A DNA stretch of 18,593 bases from contig JALUTE010000005.1 of NCBI GenBank assembly GCA_027058255.1, positions 1-18,593 of the forward strand. The letters are read 5' to 3'. The number at the start of each line of letters is the position of its first letter. Position 1 is the stretch's first letter. Positions 7,060 through 13,741 of the stretch are shown piece by piece. The translations under genes were made by a program, and so were the position numbers. The notes beneath the pieces are model-generated. The model saw only the letters and a list, made by a program, of their open reading frames with translations. It was not told where the DNA came from and searched no databases. This stretch comes from Methyloligella sp. GTDB lineage: Bacteria > Pseudomonadota > Alphaproteobacteria > Rhizobiales > JALUTE01.

Positions 7060-7088
7060 TTGACACCCGATCGCGAGAGGCGATCATG
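7060..7088 (+). promoter_or_regulatory. Possible promoter with internal dyad between tlpA and argH
   Basis: A perfect -35 box TTGACA lies at 7060-7065 pointing toward argH. The -10 is weak: GATCAT at 7082-7087 with 16-base spacing or ATCATG with 17. Between the two boxes sits a perfect inverted repeat, GATCGC (7069-7074) and GCGATC (7080-7085) around GAGAG, well placed to bind a repressor. The leader to the argH start would be about 180 bases. The remainder of the gap (7089-7273) shows nothing I recognise. Confidence 0.35.
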
Positions 7089-7273
7089 CGTGCGAGGTCA
7101 ACGATCTTTTCGTGTGAACGGATGTAGCCTGTCGATCCAACGACGGTTCTCCAAAACGCTGGAGGTCACACCTTTCGCTCGCGGGCATCACCGCCACGGC
7201 CCATGGCTCGCCCGCTTCGCCCGCCCGCCATGCCGCCCTCCGGGGCCGAGAGCTCGAGGAAAGCGTTCATCAC

Positions 7274-8779
7274 ATGACCAGGCCCGCAAAACCCAACACC
7301 GTTGCAGGCGCGCCGCCTGCCGAGACGCCGTCCCCGGCCGCACCATCCGCATCGGGCAGCCCCCCCGCCCAGACCGGAGAAGCCAACACCATGTGGGGCG
7401 GGCGCTTCGAGGCCGCGCCCGATGCCATCATGCAGGAGATAAACGCCTCGATCGGCTTCGACAAGCGCCTTTATTCTCAAGACATCGTGGGGTCTAAGGC
7501 GCATGTGGCCATGCTGGCGGCCGTGGGCATCCTGACCGAGGCCGAGGCCAAGCGCATCGCAAAGGGGCTCGACCGCATTCTGGCGGAGATCGAGGCCGGC
7601 ACGTTCACCTTCTCCCGCGCGCTCGAGGACATCCACATGAACATCGAGGCGCGGCTTGCCGAGCTCATCGGCCCGGTGGCGGGCAAGCTGCACACGGCGC
7701 GCTCGCGCAACGACCAGGTGGCGACCGATTTCCGCCTTTATATGCGCGACTTCCTGGATGCGGCGGATGTGGCGCTCGCCGGGCTGCAAAGGGCGCTGGC
7801 CGAGAAGGCGCTCGCCCATGCGGGCACGGTGATGCCGGGCTTTACGCATCTGCAGACGGCGCAGCCCGTCACCTTCGGCCATCATCTGCTGGCCTATGTG
7901 GAGATGCTGGCGCGCGACCGGGGGCGGCTGGCAGACGCCAGGAAGCGCCTCAATGAGTGTCCCCTCGGCGCGGCGGCGCTGGCCGGCACCTCCTTTCCCA
8001 TCGACCGGCGCATGACGGCCAAGGCGCTGGGCTTTGCGCGGCCCATGGCGAACTCCCTCGATGCGGTGTCCGATCGCGATTTCGTGCTCGAGCCCCTGGC
8101 GGCCGCGGCCATATCCGCCATGCATCTCACCCGCCTCGCCGAGGAGATCGTGCTCTGGTGCTCGGCCCAGTTCGGTTTCGTGCGCCTCACCGATGCCTTC
8201 TCGACGGGCTCCTCCATCATGCCGCAGAAGCGCAACCCCGATGCCGCCGAGCTGGTGCGCGCCAAGCTCGGGCGCATCTCGGGCGCGTTCCAGGGGCTTC
8301 TCATGGTGATGAAGGGCCTGCCGCTCGCCTATTCCAAGGACATGCAGGAGGACAAGGAGGCCACGTTCGACGCCCTCGATGCCTTTGCGCTCACCATATC
8401 CGCCATGACCGCCATGATCCGGGATCTCGAGCCGGACGAGCAGGCCATGCGGGCGGCTGCCGCTGCGGGCTTCTCCACGGCGACCGATCTCGCCGACTGG
8501 CTCGTGCGCCATCTCGGCCTGCCCTTCCGCGAGGCCCATCACGTCACGGGGGGCATCGTCGCCCTGGCCGAGGCGCGCGGCGTCGGGCTCGAGGCGCTCG
8601 ATCTCGCGGCCATGCAGGAGATCGAGCCCCGGATCACCCGTGAGGTCTATTCGGTCCTTTCGGTCGAGAGGTCGGTGGCGAGCCGGCGCTCCTATGGGGG
8701 AACGGCGCCACAGAATGTCCGGAAAATGGCAAAAGGCTGGATAAAGCGTTTGGACAGGCAGGCCGTGCGCGGTAAATAG
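7274..8779 (+). CDS. argH: Argininosuccinate lyase
   Basis: The last enzyme of arginine biosynthesis, splitting argininosuccinate into arginine and fumarate in the cytoplasm. From the ATG at 7274 it is 501 residues, of which the first 39 are a Pro/Ala-rich extension; the usual lyase start MWGGRFEAAPDA is at 7391, so a 462-residue product from that ATG is a real alternative. Both have only distant purine-rich sites (GAGGA at 7256-7260, GGAGA 11 bases before 7391). Fumarase-superfamily signatures are clear: EDIHMNIEARL, HTARSRNDQVATD, GFTHLQTAQPVTFGHHLLAY with the catalytic-region His, and the signature loop GSSIMPQKRNPDAAELVRAK. The C-terminal GGTAPQNVRKM is typical of ArgH. It is followed by the lptM-like gene on the same strand. 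Confidence 0.97.
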   Translation: MTRPAKPNTVAGAPPAETPSPAAPSASGSPPAQTGEANTMWGGRFEAAPDAIMQEINASIGFDKRLYSQDIVGSKAHVAMLAAVGILTEAEAKRIAKGLDRILAEIEAGTFTFSRALEDIHMNIEARLAELIGPVAGKLHTARSRNDQVATDFRLYMRDFLDAADVALAGLQRALAEKALAHAGTVMPGFTHLQTAQPVTFGHHLLAYVEMLARDRGRLADARKRLNECPLGAAALAGTSFPIDRRMTAKALGFARPMANSLDAVSDRDFVLEPLAAAAISAMHLTRLAEEIVLWCSAQFGFVRLTDAFSTGSSIMPQKRNPDAAELVRAKLGRISGAFQGLLMVMKGLPLAYSKDMQEDKEATFDALDAFALTISAMTAMIRDLEPDEQAMRAAAAAGFSTATDLADWLVRHLGLPFREAHHVTGGIVALAEARGVGLEALDLAAMQEIEPRITREVYSVLSVERSVASRRSYGGTAPQNVRKMAKGWIKRLDRQAVRGK

Positions 8780-8917
8780 GACATGCGGGGCAGGCGCCCC
8801 GGGCGCACCTTCGCAAGGGGCGAGCCTGCGCCTGCATGGCCCGCGGGCAGGGCGCGCGCACCGCCGCATCATGCGGATCGGCGCCACGGGGTCGCGAATG
8901 GAGCCAATGGAGGGAGC

Positions 8918-9136
8918 ATGCGTGCTCCGAGAGGCAATGGGATGGGCAAGGCTTTGACAAGGGGCAAGGCTTTGACAGGGGCGGCTCTCGTCGGCGCTCT
9001 TCTGCTGCTGGCGGGATGCGGCGTGCGCGGCAATCTGGAGCCGCCACCCGGCACCCAGACGACCCAGCCCCATTCCGGCCCCGACGCCAAGGAAACGCCG
9101 CACCGCCCCTTCATTCTCGACCGTCTGCTGCGCTGA
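8918..9136 (+). CDS. lptM: Small LptM-like outer-membrane lipoprotein
   Basis: A 72-residue lipoprotein. Residues 10-32 form a short signal peptide ending in the lipobox LLLAGC, with lipidated Cys33 followed by GVRGNLEPPPGTQT, the Cys-Gly-x-(Lys/Arg)-Gly-x-Leu-x-x-Pro-Pro pattern of the LptM (YifL-like) family. LptM mimics LPS and helps the LptD-LptE translocon fold with correct disulfides. The ATG at 8918 has GGAGG four bases upstream of a short spacer; the ATG at 8942 with GAGG seven bases before it is also acceptable and would remove eight residues. It lies 138 bases after argH on the same strand. In many alphaproteobacteria the next gene is lysA, but here the neighbour is a convergent, unrelated operon. 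An 18-bp tandem duplication lies in the signal peptide. Confidence 0.82.
   Translation: MRAPRGNGMGKALTRGKALTGAALVGALLLLAGCGVRGNLEPPPGTQTTQPHSGPDAKETPHRPFILDRLLR
8944..8979 (+). repeat. Tandem 18-bp duplication inside the lptM signal peptide
   Basis: Two adjacent 18-base units (8944-8961 and 8962-8979) match at 17 of 18 positions and encode GKALTR then GKALTG. The insertion is in frame and adds six residues to the charged n-region of the signal peptide, so it should be tolerated. It looks like a recent slippage event. Confidence 0.85.
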
Positions 9137-9250
9137 CCGGGCGGGGCGGGCGGCCCCCCACACGTCTCCTGCCTCTCCCGCCGCCTGGCCTGTCTCTCCG
9201 CCGCCTCGGATGTGCCAGGCCGAGCGCGTGCTGCGGCGCGCACGGGGCGA

Positions 9251-9280
9251 GAAAAGGGGCGCGCAGAAGGAGCGCGCCCC
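9251..9280 (-). terminator. Intrinsic terminator of the YeeE-rhodanese operon
   Basis: GGGGCGCGC (9256-9264) and GCGCGCCCC (9272-9280) are perfect 9-base complements around a 7-base loop. Read on the minus strand the stem is followed directly by TTTTC (9251-9255). It begins 12 bases after the rhodanese stop at 9293, exactly where a rho-independent terminator is expected. The U-tract is short, but the stem is almost pure G+C. It probably also limits read-through from the convergent argH-lptM transcript. Confidence 0.8.
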
Positions 9281-9292
9281 CCGCGCCTGCCG

Positions 9293-10294
9293 CTATTCCA
9301 GCTTCAGGGCCGTGGTCGGGCGCTTCTCGAGCGTCCACTGGTGCATGGAGCCGTCATAGAGCTTGACGGCCTTGTTGCCCAGCAGCTCGTGCTGGATGAA
9401 CCAGCCGCCCGAGGCCAGATGGCCGCTGTTGCAATAGGCGATCGTGGGAGCGCCCGGCTTGATGCCCATCTCCTCCAGGAGCTTGCGCAGGCGCGGCGCC
9501 GGCAGGAACTTGGACGCGCCGCCGCGGGTCACCATCAGCTCGTTGGGGAAGGGCTTGGCGCCCGGAATGTGGCCCGGCGCATAGACATAGGACTTGTGCC
9601 AGACGCCCAGATACTCTGCCAGCGACCGATTGTCGACGAGCTGCGCGCTCTTGTCGGCCACAGCCTTGGCCACGTCCTCGCTGGTCGCCAGCAGCTCCTT
9701 GCGCTCGGCCTTGGCCGTCCAGTCGCCCTTGGCGGCCTGCGGCGCATCGGTGCTGATGGGCCGGCCCTCCAGGATCCACTGCGAGAGGCCGCCATTCAGG
9801 ATCGCCACATTGTCCTCGCCGTAATATTTGAGCTGCCAATAGGCGCGCGTGGCAACCGTCATGTCGCCGGGGCCGGTGCCCAGGGTCACGATCACGATGG
9901 GCCGTCCGGCCTTCACCCCGGCCTTCTGCAGGAGCGCCTCGAAGGTCGCCTTGTCCGGCAGCATGCCCTTGAGCCGGTTGCCGGCGATCACCTTCTTGGC
10001 GCGCATCTGCTTGTAGGGGACCAGCAGGGCGCCGGGGATGTGGCCGGCGGGCCGCGCCACCGCGATAATCTTGCCGGTCTTCTTGTCCTTGCGGACGATG
10101 GGCTTGGCCGTGAAGCCCTTCGGGTTGACGCGAACGTCGAGAACATTCACCTCGCCGAGATGCGCCGCCAACCAATCGGTCTCCACCAGCGGGCCCGGCA
10201 CCTCGAGCGCCCGTGCCGGCGCGGACGGTGACACCGCCACCAAGGCCACCACGAGGCCCGCGAAAAGGGAAGCTATGACATGTGGTCTACGCAT
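9293..10294 (-). CDS. Secreted two-domain rhodanese-type sulfurtransferase
   Basis: A 333-residue protein with a cleavable signal peptide (residues 1-29, ending SAPARA) and two rhodanese domains: an N-terminal one (about 35-185; VLDVRVNPKGF, GHIPGALLVPY, YGEDNVAILNGGLSQW) and a C-terminal one (about 205-325; LVDNRSLAEYLG, GHIPGAKPFPN). The only cysteine is Cys288 in the active-site loop AYCNSGHLASGGWF, so catalysis rests on the second domain, as in thiosulfate and 3-mercaptopyruvate sulfurtransferases. The first domain has TLGTGPGD at the equivalent loop and is structural. Export places it in the periplasm, where it could move sulfane sulfur from thiosulfate or a persulfide to an acceptor. 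It is the last gene of the four-gene unit: its start lies 22 bases inside the preceding gene, and a terminator follows the stop. Confidence 0.93.
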   Translation of the reverse strand: MRRPHVIASLFAGLVVALVAVSPSAPARALEVPGPLVETDWLAAHLGEVNVLDVRVNPKGFTAKPIVRKDKKTGKIIAVARPAGHIPGALLVPYKQMRAKKVIAGNRLKGMLPDKATFEALLQKAGVKAGRPIVIVTLGTGPGDMTVATRAYWQLKYYGEDNVAILNGGLSQWILEGRPISTDAPQAAKGDWTAKAERKELLATSEDVAKAVADKSAQLVDNRSLAEYLGVWHKSYVYAPGHIPGAKPFPNELMVTRGGASKFLPAPRLRKLLEEMGIKPGAPTIAYCNSGHLASGGWFIQHELLGNKAVKLYDGSMHQWTLEKRPTTALKLE

Positions 10295-10983
10295 CCTTGC
10301 TCACTCCGCTGTTGATCCTCGGTTTCCGCCGCAGCCACCCCGAGCGCCCTCCCGAGGGTGGGGACGAGATCGACGGGGCAGCGCGACAACACATAGTGAC
10401 TGCGATCCTTGAGCATCTCCTCCAATGGCTGTGCGCCCGCGCGCGCGCTCTCCAGTGCGCGGTCGCGTTCTCTCAGGAGCGCGCGCCAATCCGCGCTGAA
10501 CAGGGCCAGCATGGCCGTGAGCCATCGCCCCACCAGAACAGGCTCTTGCGACGGCTCCGGCCTCAAGGGCGGAAGCTCATCCAGGAGCGTCGGGGCGGGG
10601 CACCAGACACCGCCGCTCACCCAATGATTGACCGTGAACCAGTGCTGTGGCTGGCCCATGCGGTCCATGGCGAGCGCCACCACATGTGTCCACGCCTCGG
10701 GCGCGCCGGGCCGGGCGGCGAAGATGTGAAAATGGCCATGGGCGCCCTCCGGCCCGTCCGGCGTCTCGTGGCAATGATAGTAGGCGCGCCATCCGCCACC
10801 GCCGAACCGCAGGGCGCGCTCGGGATAATGGCGGGCGATCACGACCTCCTCGCCCGCGAGCAGCTCAAGCACCGGGTTGCTGGCCTTCTCGCCCAAGCGC
10901 TCCAGGCAGGCGAGCAGGAGCTGCCCGGCCTCGAACTCGGTCAGGGTCGGAGCGTTCCGATTCTCGCTCGCTACAGGCTGCAT
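10273..10983 (-). CDS. His-rich protein of unknown function in the YeeE-rhodanese operon
   Basis: A 236-residue protein with no signal peptide or membrane helix visible, so probably cytoplasmic. I cannot assign a function; it may belong to the family catalogued as DUF6969, a recollection I could not check. An N-terminal helical part (13-55) is followed by a core with YYHCHETPDGPEG (68-80), HGHFHIFAARPG (82-93), HVVALAMDRMGQPQHWFTVNHWVSGGVW (100-127) and a C-terminal helical part with SHYVLSRCPVDLVPTLG. The clustered His at 70, 72, 82, 84, 86, 100, 114 and 120, with Cys71 and Cys128, could bind a metal or line an active site; this is inference. The ATG at 10983 lies inside the end of the repeat-peptide gene (13-base overlap), and its own end overlaps the rhodanese start by 22 bases, so it is fully coupled to both. 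Confidence 0.82.
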   Translation of the reverse strand: MQPVASENRNAPTLTEFEAGQLLLACLERLGEKASNPVLELLAGEEVVIARHYPERALRFGGGGWRAYYHCHETPDGPEGAHGHFHIFAARPGAPEAWTHVVALAMDRMGQPQHWFTVNHWVSGGVWCPAPTLLDELPPLRPEPSQEPVLVGRWLTAMLALFSADWRALLRERDRALESARAGAQPLEEMLKDRSHYVLSRCPVDLVPTLGRALGVAAAETEDQQRSEQGCVDHMS

Positions 10984-11216
10984 GGGTTTGCGCTCTCGCC
11001 CAGGCCGCACGGATTGTCCTCGCCAAGACCGCACGGATTCTGCTCGCCGAGGCCGCACGGCGTCTCGTCCTGAGCGCTCGCCGACTGGCCGCCAGCCTCG
11101 CCCGAATCCGCGGCTTGCGGCTCCGGCAGGCGATGGCGGGTGTGATCGACGGCCGCGAGAATGGCGGCCAGGCTCAGGGCAGAGCCCACGATCAGGCGAC
11201 GGCCTCGCTTTTTCAT
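10971..11216 (-). CDS. 81-residue membrane-anchored protein with tandem Pro-Cys-Gly-Leu-Gly-Glu repeats
   Basis: Begins at the ATG at 11216, which overlaps the YeeE stop (ATGA) and has a strong AGGAGAGG ribosome binding site. Residues 1-8 are basic (MKKRGRRL), 9-23 hydrophobic (a short membrane anchor or uncleaved signal), 24-52 acidic/polar and likely flexible. The C-terminal end holds three 8-residue repeats: PCGLGEQN (53-60), PCGLGEDN (61-68), PCGLGESA (69-76), then NPCSL. Cysteines are at 54, 62, 70 and 79, and nowhere else. At the DNA level the 24-base units differ mostly at silent positions (the Leu codons are CTC, CTT, CTG; one Gly is GGT), which argues that the peptide sequence is maintained. 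Set between a sulfur-compound permease and a rhodanese, it may carry sulfane sulfur as persulfides, bind a metal such as copper, or be a modified peptide. The function is unknown. Confidence 0.85.
   Translation of the reverse strand: MKKRGRRLIVGSALSLAAILAAVDHTRHRLPEPQAADSGEAGGQSASAQDETPCGLGEQNPCGLGEDNPCGLGESANPCSL
10989..11060 (-). repeat. Three tandem 24-bp coding repeats (PCGLGE unit)
   Basis: Units at 11037-11060, 11013-11036 and 10989-11012, each encoding Pro-Cys-Gly-Leu-Gly-Glu plus two variable residues. Within the six conserved codons all differences are synonymous. A degenerate fourth copy (Asn-Pro-Cys-Ser-Leu) closes the protein. Confidence 0.9.
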
Positions 11217-12457
11217 GATCCTCTCCTCACAGGGGCATCCATGGCGAGCAGGCGCCGCCCATAGACGCCCACCACATTGCCGAGAAAGCCGAACGCGAAC
11301 CAGACCCAGCCATGCAGGCTGCCGCTCGCAATGCCCGCGAGCAGGGCGCCGATGTTGCAACCGAAAGCGAGACGGGCGCCATAGCCGAGCAGCAGGCCGC
11401 CGATGACAGCGCTCACCAGGCCGTTCCAGCGCAGCTCCCCCTCGGGCGCGAACTTGCCCGCCAGCGCGGCCGCCAGGAGCGCGCCCAGAATGATGCCGAA
11501 ATCCATGAGCGACGTGGTGTCCGCAAGCACGCTGCGATCGAGGGCGCGGGCCGGATAGCCGGCGCTCCAATAGGGCCAGCTCGCCACGTCGCCGCCGAGC
11601 GCGGCCCAGATCTTGGCGCCCCACAGGCCGAAGGCGAAGGTGATGCTCCAGGGATGGCCGGCGACAAGCAGCGTGGCGAGATTGAACCCCGCGAGCGCCA
11701 GGACGCCCCACCAGAGCGGCCAGGGGCCGAACAGCAGCCGGTGCCAAAGGGGGCGCGCGGGCTCCGCGCTCGCCGCGCGTTGCGTCCGGCCGCGACCGAT
11801 CCAGCGCACGAGCGCCATGAGCGCGACCAGCACCGCGATCTGCCCGGCGAGGGCCGGCACCCAGCCGACGGCTTCGATGAACGATACGCGCCCGATATTG
11901 GGGAGCGCCAGCCACCAGTGCAGATGCGCCGAGCCGACCGTGGCCCCGACGATGAAGAAGGCGAGGGTGATGAGCATGCGCACATGCCCGCCACCCACCG
12001 TGAAGAGCGTGCCCGATCCGCAGCCGCCGCCGAGCTGCATGCCGATGCCGAACAGGAAGGCGCCGACGATCACCGAGACGCCCACGGGCGCGAGCGCGGC
12101 GCTCGCCTTGATGCCCGGAATGGCCCCGCCGAGAATGGGGAAGAAAAGGGCTGCAGTCAGCATCAGGAGCCAGAGATGGGCCGTGATGCCGTCGCTCTGC
12201 CTTTCGCGGATGAAACGCCGCCAGCCGCCGGTGAAGCCGAAGGCGGCATGATAGAGACTGATGCCAAGCCCCGCGCCGATGAGGAACAGGGCCGCCTTCT
12301 GGGCTGAGATGTCGGCGCGCACCAGGAGAGCGATCGCGCCGAGAGCGATGAGCGCCGCCGCCGCCACGCCCTTGTCGGCGGCCGCAAAGCCCGCGGGCAC
12401 GCGCCCGAGCGGCGCCGGCTCGCTGGTCGATGTGGTGTCACTCGTCCCGGTGGACAT
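11213..12457 (-). CDS. YeeE/YedE-family membrane permease for sulfur compounds
   Basis: A 414-residue polytopic inner-membrane protein made of two related halves, as in the YeeE/YedE (TsuA) family that takes up thiosulfate in characterised members. The family cysteines are present: Cys146 in GMQLGGGCGSGTLFTVGGG and Cys367 in GARLAFGCNIGALLAGIASGSLHGWVWF; these thiols relay the substrate through the channel. Hydrophobic segments are evident around 30-46, 56-76, 95-112, 120-142, 160-182, 196-220, 245-266, 320-336, 345-362 and 382-400. The frame stays open upstream to 12622, but the ATG at 12457 is preferred because GGGGAG precedes it and the extra 55 residues are low-complexity and unlike the family. 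It is the first gene of the four-gene unit and overlaps the next start by four bases. The actual substrate (thiosulfate or another sulfur species) cannot be read from sequence. Confidence 0.93.
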   Translation of the reverse strand: MSTGTSDTTSTSEPAPLGRVPAGFAAADKGVAAAALIALGAIALLVRADISAQKAALFLIGAGLGISLYHAAFGFTGGWRRFIRERQSDGITAHLWLLMLTAALFFPILGGAIPGIKASAALAPVGVSVIVGAFLFGIGMQLGGGCGSGTLFTVGGGHVRMLITLAFFIVGATVGSAHLHWWLALPNIGRVSFIEAVGWVPALAGQIAVLVALMALVRWIGRGRTQRAASAEPARPLWHRLLFGPWPLWWGVLALAGFNLATLLVAGHPWSITFAFGLWGAKIWAALGGDVASWPYWSAGYPARALDRSVLADTTSLMDFGIILGALLAAALAGKFAPEGELRWNGLVSAVIGGLLLGYGARLAFGCNIGALLAGIASGSLHGWVWFAFGFLGNVVGVYGRRLLAMDAPVRRGS

Positions 12458-12599
12458 GGTTGATGTGTCTCCCCGTGAGCCCGCGCCGAGTTGCCGTCGG
12501 CGACGGGACGATGTCGACAATGGCAATAGAGATGCCGGCCCATGAAGAAGGATAGACGATGGAGCCGACATGGCGATCTTTTTCTCGGACGGCTTCTGC

Positions 12600-12645
12600 A
12601 ATGTAAGGAGTGCGGCAGGCACCGTTCAAGGCATGGAGGGTGCCT
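12600..12645 (-). promoter_or_regulatory. Possible promoter and overlapping dyad of the YeeE operon
   Basis: On the minus strand TTGAAC (12624-12629) and TACATT (12600-12605) are 18 bases apart, each matching four of six consensus positions, so this is a modest promoter. A perfect 7-bp inverted repeat, AGGCACC (12617-12623) and GGTGCCT (12639-12645), flanks the -35 box, a good position for a repressor or activator. The leader to the ATG at 12457 would be about 135 bases. I saw nothing else recognisable in the 297-base gap between this operon and the aldo/keto reductase gene (12458-12754). Confidence 0.35.
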
Positions 12646-12754
12646 TCTCGGGGGCTGTGACGCGAAGACGCGCCCCCGCTGACTGCGCCTGCCGGCCACC
12701 GCATGCGGGCCCCGCGCGGGACGTGCAGGCGGGCGGCGCGCGCCGGGCCGCGGC

Positions 12755-13735
12755 TCAATCGCGCTCTGAATCCGTGCGCGCCATCCGCTCGGCGCTGTAG
12801 CGCGTGCCGACGACCGTGCTCTCATTGATGAGCCGGTCGAGCATGTCCACCGTCTGCGGATCGAGGGCGACATCGGCGGCGCCGGCATTCTCGCGCATAT
12901 AGTCGATATGCTTGGTGCCGGGGATGGGCACGAGCCGCCCGTCCTCGCGCGCGAGCAGCCAGGCGAGGGCGAGCTGCGCCATGGTGCAGCCCAGCCCCTG
13001 CGCGATCTCGCCGAAGGGTTCGAGCAGCTTGCTGTTCTCGGCGAAGGCGTCCGGCTCGAAGCGCGGCCGGGCGATGGTGCAGCGAAGGTCATTCTCGGGA
13101 AGCTGAGTCACATCGCGCGCCTTGCCGGTGAAGAAACCGCGTCCGAGCGGCGAGAAGGGGACGAAGGCCACGCCGAGGGCCTTGCAGGCCTCCAGAATGC
13201 CGCGCTCCGGCGTGCGCGACCAGAGCGAGTATTCCGACTGAACCGCCGCGATGGGGTGCACCGCATGGGCGCGCCGCAGGGTCTCGGTGCAGACCTCGGA
13301 AAGCCCGATCTCCCTCACCTTGCCATCGGCGACGAGCTTGGCCATGGCGCCGACGCTCTCCTCGACAGGCACGCCCGGGTCGACCCGGTGCAAGTAGTAG
13401 AGGTCGATCACATCGGTGCCGAGCCGTTTCAGGCTCGCCTCGCAGCTCTCGATGATGACCTCGGGCCGCCCGTCGATCTTGCCCTTCCAGAGGGCGCATT
13501 TGGTGGCGAGCACATATTCGGACCGGCGTCCCTTCAAGGCGGTGGCGATCAGCCTCTCATTGTGCCCGCTGCCATAGGCCATGGCCGTATCGAGAAAGCT
13601 GTAGCCGACATCGAGGGCCTCGTTGAGCAATCGCACCGAGACGCTGTCATCGGCGGGCCCGTAGCCATAGGACATGTTCATGCAGCCCAGTCCGAGCGCC
13701 GACACGCTCAGCGAGCCAATGGTGCGTTTCTGCAT
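12755..13735 (-). CDS. Aldo/keto reductase
   Basis: A 326-residue NADPH-dependent oxidoreductase of the aldo/keto reductase TIM-barrel superfamily, resembling the AKR13-type aldehyde reductases. It begins MQKRTIGSLSVSALGLGCMNMSYGYG. The catalytic tetrad is complete: Asp49 and Tyr54 in FLDTAMAYGSGHNE, Lys79 in VLATKCALW and His116 in DLYYLHRVDP. Cofactor-binding blocks SEYSLWSRTPE, PFSPLGRGFFTGK and LVPIPGTKHIDYMRENAGA are also present. The ATG at 13735 fits the family; the open frame continues upstream to 13984 only through the tandem repeat. Substrate cannot be deduced. It stands alone between the YeeE operon downstream and glgC upstream, all on the same strand. Confidence 0.94.
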   Translation of the reverse strand: MQKRTIGSLSVSALGLGCMNMSYGYGPADDSVSVRLLNEALDVGYSFLDTAMAYGSGHNERLIATALKGRRSEYVLATKCALWKGKIDGRPEVIIESCEASLKRLGTDVIDLYYLHRVDPGVPVEESVGAMAKLVADGKVREIGLSEVCTETLRRAHAVHPIAAVQSEYSLWSRTPERGILEACKALGVAFVPFSPLGRGFFTGKARDVTQLPENDLRCTIARPRFEPDAFAENSKLLEPFGEIAQGLGCTMAQLALAWLLAREDGRLVPIPGTKHIDYMRENAGAADVALDPQTVDMLDRLINESTVVGTRYSAERMARTDSERD

Positions 13736-13741
13736 TCTTGC

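Noticed and set aside
7166..9163. A 665-codon open frame on the minus strand opposite argH
   Set aside because: It is the high-GC shadow of argH; its translation is low-complexity Arg/His/Gly-rich with no family motif, while argH has every expected signature.
10989..11060. Short regularly spaced repeats that could suggest a small CRISPR-like array
   Set aside because: The 24-base period is in frame, has no spacers and encodes the PCGLGE peptide repeat; differences within the motif are synonymous.
12570..12800. A 76-codon plus-strand open frame before the YeeE operon
   Set aside because: No ribosome binding site or family motif, overlaps the end of the aldo/keto reductase gene, and covers the probable YeeE promoter.
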